DNA from: Candidatus Muproteobacteria bacterium
Lineage (GTDB): Bacteria; Pseudomonadota; Gammaproteobacteria; Acidiferrobacterales; Sulfurifustaceae
Length of the DNA: 16,222 nucleotides
Direction of reading: 5' to 3'
Assembly (NCBI GenBank): GCA_023266455.1
Contig: JAHFQD010000007.1
Span: 1 to 16,222, forward strand
In this document: piece by piece, positions 13,927 to 16,222 of the stretch
How positions within the stretch are numbered: position 1 is the first letter of the stretch
How the letters are laid out: every line of letters starts with the position of its first letter
Program-made: the position numbers and the translations under genes
The notes under the pieces: generated by a model
The model's input: only the letters and a program-made list of their open reading frames with translations
Databases searched by the model: none
Told to the model about the DNA's origin: nothing

Positions 13927-14807
13927 CGTTCGTTGTGCAGTTGTTGCTGCAAGCGATCATAGAGTGCGAGATTTTCTCCCGCGAGCCAAGTTCGATATGA
14001 CGTTTCCACGCGTTGTTTTGTTTTCGTGTCTGTGATTGCGCGATTGACTGTCGCGATCACGTGTTTCCCGACGTCGGATTTGGAACAAACGACGTACGTA
14101 GGAATGAGAGACGGTTCTTCGGCTACCGGAAGGAAGACAAAGTCGCCCGCGTTCAGTCCGAGTTCGCGAATAATGTAATTGAGTTCGATCGCGTAACCCA
14201 CGATCGCTTCGTATTCACTTTGATTGAGTAATTTGAGAAGGCGACTCGCGGAGTGATCGCGTGAAGGAACGGTTACCAATAAATTTTTGTCTTTATATTT
14301 TTTCAAGACGGCGTCGATGCCCGTGCCGAAACTGCGCCCGGCGATAATGCCGAGGCGGTATTGTCCGGTGTTTAAAAATGCGTCCAGTTTTAATTCGCCG
14401 CGATCGTTAATAAAACGTTTTAAAACGGGCAATCGATTGCGAGAGGTAATAATGCCGTTGGGTAGGATCCACTGAATCGGCGTCGCTGAGAATTCCATAA
14501 TCGCTTCGCGTTCAGGAGTTTTTAGGTAGGCGACGTTGCAGGCATTCGGTTTGATTTTGATCTCTTGGAGGATACGCGCCGTCGTCGCATGAATGGTTTC
14601 ATGGCGAAACTCGGGTAGATATTCGACCAGAAGATCTTTGCGCTGATCGGCTATTCCTTGTCCTTGTTTCGGACCGGCCACGATGGAATAGGGGGGGAAG
14701 TCGCCACCATACCAATAAATAGTACCGTCCTGGTTCGCGCTGGTACCACCGGTTGGTGCCAGAGACGTTATAAAGGTGAGAAAGGCGACGCTAGCGATAC
14801 GTTTCAT
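13923..14807 (-). CDS. Periplasmic solute-binding protein (SBP_bac_3 / TIGR02285-like)
   Basis: A 294-residue protein from the preferred ATG at 14807. That start gives a clean Sec signal peptide: MKR, a hydrophobic core (IASVAFLTFITSLAP), then cleavage likely after GGTSA. A GTG at 14879 would add 24 residues ahead of the signal peptide, which is unlikely; neither start has a well-spaced Shine-Dalgarno sequence. The mature part begins with IYWYGGDFPPYSI and a GQG motif, then ARILQEI, CNVAYLKTPERE and FSATPIQWILPNGII. This order is what I recall of TIGR02285 family-3 extracellular binding proteins. There is no transporter permease beside it, and it overlaps the kinase start by four bases. It therefore probably senses a small ligand for the kinase and is not part of an uptake system. 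The ligand is unknown. Confidence 0.8.
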   Translation of the reverse strand: MKRIASVAFLTFITSLAPTGGTSANQDGTIYWYGGDFPPYSIVAGPKQGQGIADQRKDLLVEYLPEFRHETIHATTARILQEIKIKPNACNVAYLKTPEREAIMEFSATPIQWILPNGIITSRNRLPVLKRFINDRGELKLDAFLNTGQYRLGIIAGRSFGTGIDAVLKKYKDKNLLVTVPSRDHSASRLLKLLNQSEYEAIVGYAIELNYIIRELGLNAGDFVFLPVAEEPSLIPTYVVCSKSDVGKHVIATVNRAITDTKTKQRVETSYRTWLAGENLALYDRLQQQLHNER

Positions 14808-15168
14808 ACGCTGAACTGAAGGAAAATCCCGGTATAGCGTTGTGGAATTCGAGGGTCGCGACAGTCGGTAGGGTTTCACCTCTCGAGGATAGTACCAGTC
14901 GCGTATGCTATTTTGTTTATCTATCTAAAATATCCGTGTCTTAAAATGATTTTGTGAAAAAAGACTAAAATATTTCATTACATTATTATTACTATTTGTT
15001 TTGTAAAGTATTTTTAATGTTCCTTCCCTATACTTTCGGTTAGTAGAAAACAGTTGGTCCGAAGAGCAGAGTGTGCGGGTCTTGGATGGACTTATTCATG
15101 CATAGGGTTGTGCCGGGCTTCAGAAGTTCATGATATAGGTCTTCGTTCAAACGGTTATGATCAGCCCT

Positions 15169-15192
15169 CCACGTTACCGCAAGTTAGCGTGG
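15169..15192 (+). repeat. Leader hairpin upstream of the transposase-like gene
   Basis: CCACGTTA (15169-15176) pairs with TAGCGTGG (15185-15192), eight pairs with one G-U, around an 8-base loop. It lies 35 bases before the ATG at 15228, within the expected 5' leader. It could be a leader structure or an operator. No T-run follows. Confidence 0.5.
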
Positions 15193-15213
15193 CCTATCGG
15201 AAGGGGTGGGGTT

Positions 15214-15219
15214 AAGAGG
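15214..15219 (+). promoter_or_regulatory. Ribosome-binding site AAGAGG for the 15228 gene
   Basis: AAGAGG followed by CA lies eight bases before the ATG at 15228 and supports that start. The same AAGAGGCA string precedes the sctD start, which suggests shared translational design within one operon. Confidence 0.75.
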
Positions 15220-15227
15220 CAACTACC

Positions 15228-16058
15228 ATGAAGCACTGCCCACGTTGTAAACATACGGGGGCATGGACGCTCGGTGACGGACGGTTTAAATGCCAAGGAT
15301 GTGGCACCCGTTTTAGTTGGACATCAGTATGGGATTCGGTGCGGCTTAGCCCCGAATCAAAAGATCGTTTAATCGAATCTTTCGCGCGTGGTATCTCTGT
15401 ATACCAACAGCGCGCGGAAGGTGATGCTTCACCTTGCAGCAAAGAGCGTTTTTATCGATTGGCTCGTGCTTGCTGCGCATTCGCGGAGCATCTGCATGAA
15501 CCTATTTCTCAAATGGTCGAATCGCGTCCGGACGCGTTAAGCGGACGAAGCAGTATGCGCGGATGGGCTGCAGCTGATCGAGTTATTTTGATTGGTTTCC
15601 AAATCGACGCCACTGGAAAACTACGGATTCCTGGTGCGTCTTCGTGGAACGCCAGTGAAGTTGTACGTTTATTGCGCGAATGTGCTCCCTTAGGCGGCGT
15701 ATTTACCTTGCCGTCGGGTCGAGCCTTCGCAAGTTTGAAATTGCAAGGTGGATACGTTGTGATGCAACGGTCCGGTAGCGTAACAATGGCCGCGGATTTC
15801 TTAGAGTCTTTCTGGAATTACGCCAAGCAGCATTTACAGCTTTATCGCAAAATCCCTAGCAAATTTTTTCACCTTTATATGGGTGAGGTCTGTTTCCGAT
15901 TTAATCATCGTCAACAAGACTTGGCTGTATTGTTGCGCGACTTATTAAGTGCGGTTTCTATTAATGAAATTAAGCCAATACTGCAAGGTCCGGAAAGCTT
16001 AGGTGATAGGGCTTTTTTCCCTACAAATCTAGGGCAGAATATTGGCTCACAGATGTGA
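15228..16058 (+). CDS. Transposase-derived zinc-ribbon protein (IS1595/ISXO2-like), probably domesticated
   Basis: A 276-residue protein. An N-terminal zinc ribbon has Cys4, Cys7, Cys22 and Cys25 (CPRC and CQGC), as in IS1595-family transposases. The C-terminal part, residues 191-240, keeps that family's signature: FLESFWNYAKQHL, then YRKIPSKFFHLYMGEVCFRF and NHR, including the position of the catalytic Glu (Glu193). The middle, from RVILIGF onward, follows the RNase H-like core, but the usual Thr-Asp of the second catalytic position reads Thr-Leu-Pro (160-162), and the first Asp-Glu pair is not recognisable. DNA cutting is therefore probably lost while nucleic-acid binding may remain. No flanking terminal inverted repeats were seen. 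It has its own good ribosome-binding site and ends 53 bases before sctD in the same direction. It is likely a co-transcribed regulator or accessory gene of the T3SS operon; a decaying insertion sequence is the alternative. Confidence 0.7.
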   Translation: MKHCPRCKHTGAWTLGDGRFKCQGCGTRFSWTSVWDSVRLSPESKDRLIESFARGISVYQQRAEGDASPCSKERFYRLARACCAFAEHLHEPISQMVESRPDALSGRSSMRGWAAADRVILIGFQIDATGKLRIPGASSWNASEVVRLLRECAPLGGVFTLPSGRAFASLKLQGGYVVMQRSGSVTMAADFLESFWNYAKQHLQLYRKIPSKFFHLYMGEVCFRFNHRQQDLAVLLRDLLSAVSINEIKPILQGPESLGDRAFFPTNLGQNIGSQM

Positions 16059-16098
16059 GCTCGGTAAGGTAATCAGGTATTCAGCTTTAAACCTTAAC

Positions 16099-16104
16099 AA
16101 GAGG
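16099..16104 (+). promoter_or_regulatory. Ribosome-binding site deciding the GTG start of sctD
   Basis: AAGAGG sits seven bases before the GTG at 16112. This supports GTG as the start, since no ATG in this frame follows before the window edge. Confidence 0.75.
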
Positions 16105-16111
16105 CAGTCGA

Positions 16112-16222
16112 GTGAAAAGGCAAGTCCGCATACTTAAAGGATTGCATCTCGGAGCCGAGGCGCCGCTAGAAGAGGGTGGGCGCTGTGTTATTGGAGCTGA
16201 TCCTTCTTGTTCAGTGGTTCTT
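16112..16222 (+). CDS. sctD: T3SS inner-membrane ring protein SctD, N-terminal FHA part, 3' end outside window
   Basis: Only 37 codons are visible, starting with GTG. RILKGLHLGAEAPLEEG followed by CVIGADPSCSVVL matches the opening beta strands of the cytoplasmic FHA-like domain of SctD (YscD/BscD/EscD type), where G-x-H-x-G-A-E and I-G-x-D-x-x-C are conserved. SctD is a single-pass inner-membrane protein that forms the inner ring of the type III injectisome with SctJ. The visible stretch cannot exclude another FHA-domain protein, for example of a type VI system, though the L-x-G-L-H-x-G-A-E pattern favours SctD. Its position 53 bases after the transposase-like gene suggests one operon continuing to the right. 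Confidence 0.72.
   Translation, partial: MKRQVRILKGLHLGAEAPLEEGGRCVIGADPSCSVVL

Larger units (their letters stand above)
14808..15227. promoter_or_regulatory. AT-rich divergent intergenic region upstream of the T3SS-side operon
   Basis: About 420 bases lie between the binding-protein start and the plus-strand gene; 14930-15035 is strongly A/T-rich against GC-rich surroundings. A TATACT box at 15029-15034 is a fair -10 element for the plus operon but has no recognisable -35 at 16-18 bases, which suggests activator dependence. AT-rich promoters next to T3SS genes are commonly silenced by H-NS-type proteins (established for several pathogens; inferred here). No convincing gene is present; the only ATG-led frames are very short. 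Confidence 0.45.

Noticed and set aside
14808..14879. N-terminal extension of the binding protein from GTG at 14879
   Set aside because: It would put 24 polar residues ahead of a normal Sec signal peptide, and its purine-rich stretch abuts the GTG too closely.
15086..15133. Short ATG-led frame in the leader of the transposase-like gene
   Set aside because: It has only 15 codons, no ribosome-binding site and no regulatory amino-acid run.
1..16222. CRISPR array or further mobile element ends
   Set aside because: No regularly spaced short repeats and no paired terminal inverted repeats were seen; the only long direct repeat is the in-frame module repeat.

Overview
The window looks like a chromosomal segment of a proteobacterium, most likely gamma or beta. 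It has moderate-to-high GC with an AT-rich regulatory island, a bacterial tRNA-Ser with encoded CCA, a hybrid sensor kinase, and the first 37 codons of a type III secretion (T3SS) inner-ring protein of the SctD type. Genus cannot be fixed from the sequence. All domain names below come from motif reading, not from database searches.

Layout. (1) 1-10837, minus strand: one uninterrupted giant reading frame of at least 3612 codons that starts at 10837 and is still open at the window edge. Its N-terminal third alternates long Ala/Gln/Asp-rich helical stretches with short beta-type domains. Next come a globular DUF4781-like region with hydrophobic segments and about 1000 residues of Arg/Asp/Pro/Thr-rich, probably disordered sequence. 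It ends in a module resembling PGM1-type ATP-grasp peptide ligases. A second copy of that module begins at the window edge, identical at the DNA level over the last 120 bases. (2) 11095-11182, minus: tRNA-Ser(UGA), whose 3' end faces the giant gene. (3) 11415-12116, plus: a NarL/LuxR-type response regulator. (4) 12001-13926 and 13923-14807, minus: a hybrid histidine kinase and, upstream of it, a periplasmic solute-binding protein. The two overlap as ATGA, so they are translationally coupled. The kinase and the regulator overlap tail to tail by 116 bases. (5) 14808-15227: an AT-rich, probably regulatory gap. (6) 15228-16058, plus: a transposase-like zinc-ribbon protein of IS1595/ISXO2 ancestry with an eroded active site. 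(7) 16112 to the edge, plus: the start of sctD, preceded by the same Shine-Dalgarno sequence as its neighbour.

How it may fit together (inference). The binding protein, kinase and regulator form a plausible ligand-sensing circuit beside a T3SS operon, and the domesticated transposase-like protein could be a local regulator co-transcribed with sctD. The giant protein has no cysteine for its first 2744 residues and has a proline- and asparagine-rich N-terminus, hydrophobic segments, a long disordered linker and tandem ligase-like modules. It could be an exported or effector-like protein tied to this secretion locus, or a cell-surface giant. The sequence alone does not decide between these.
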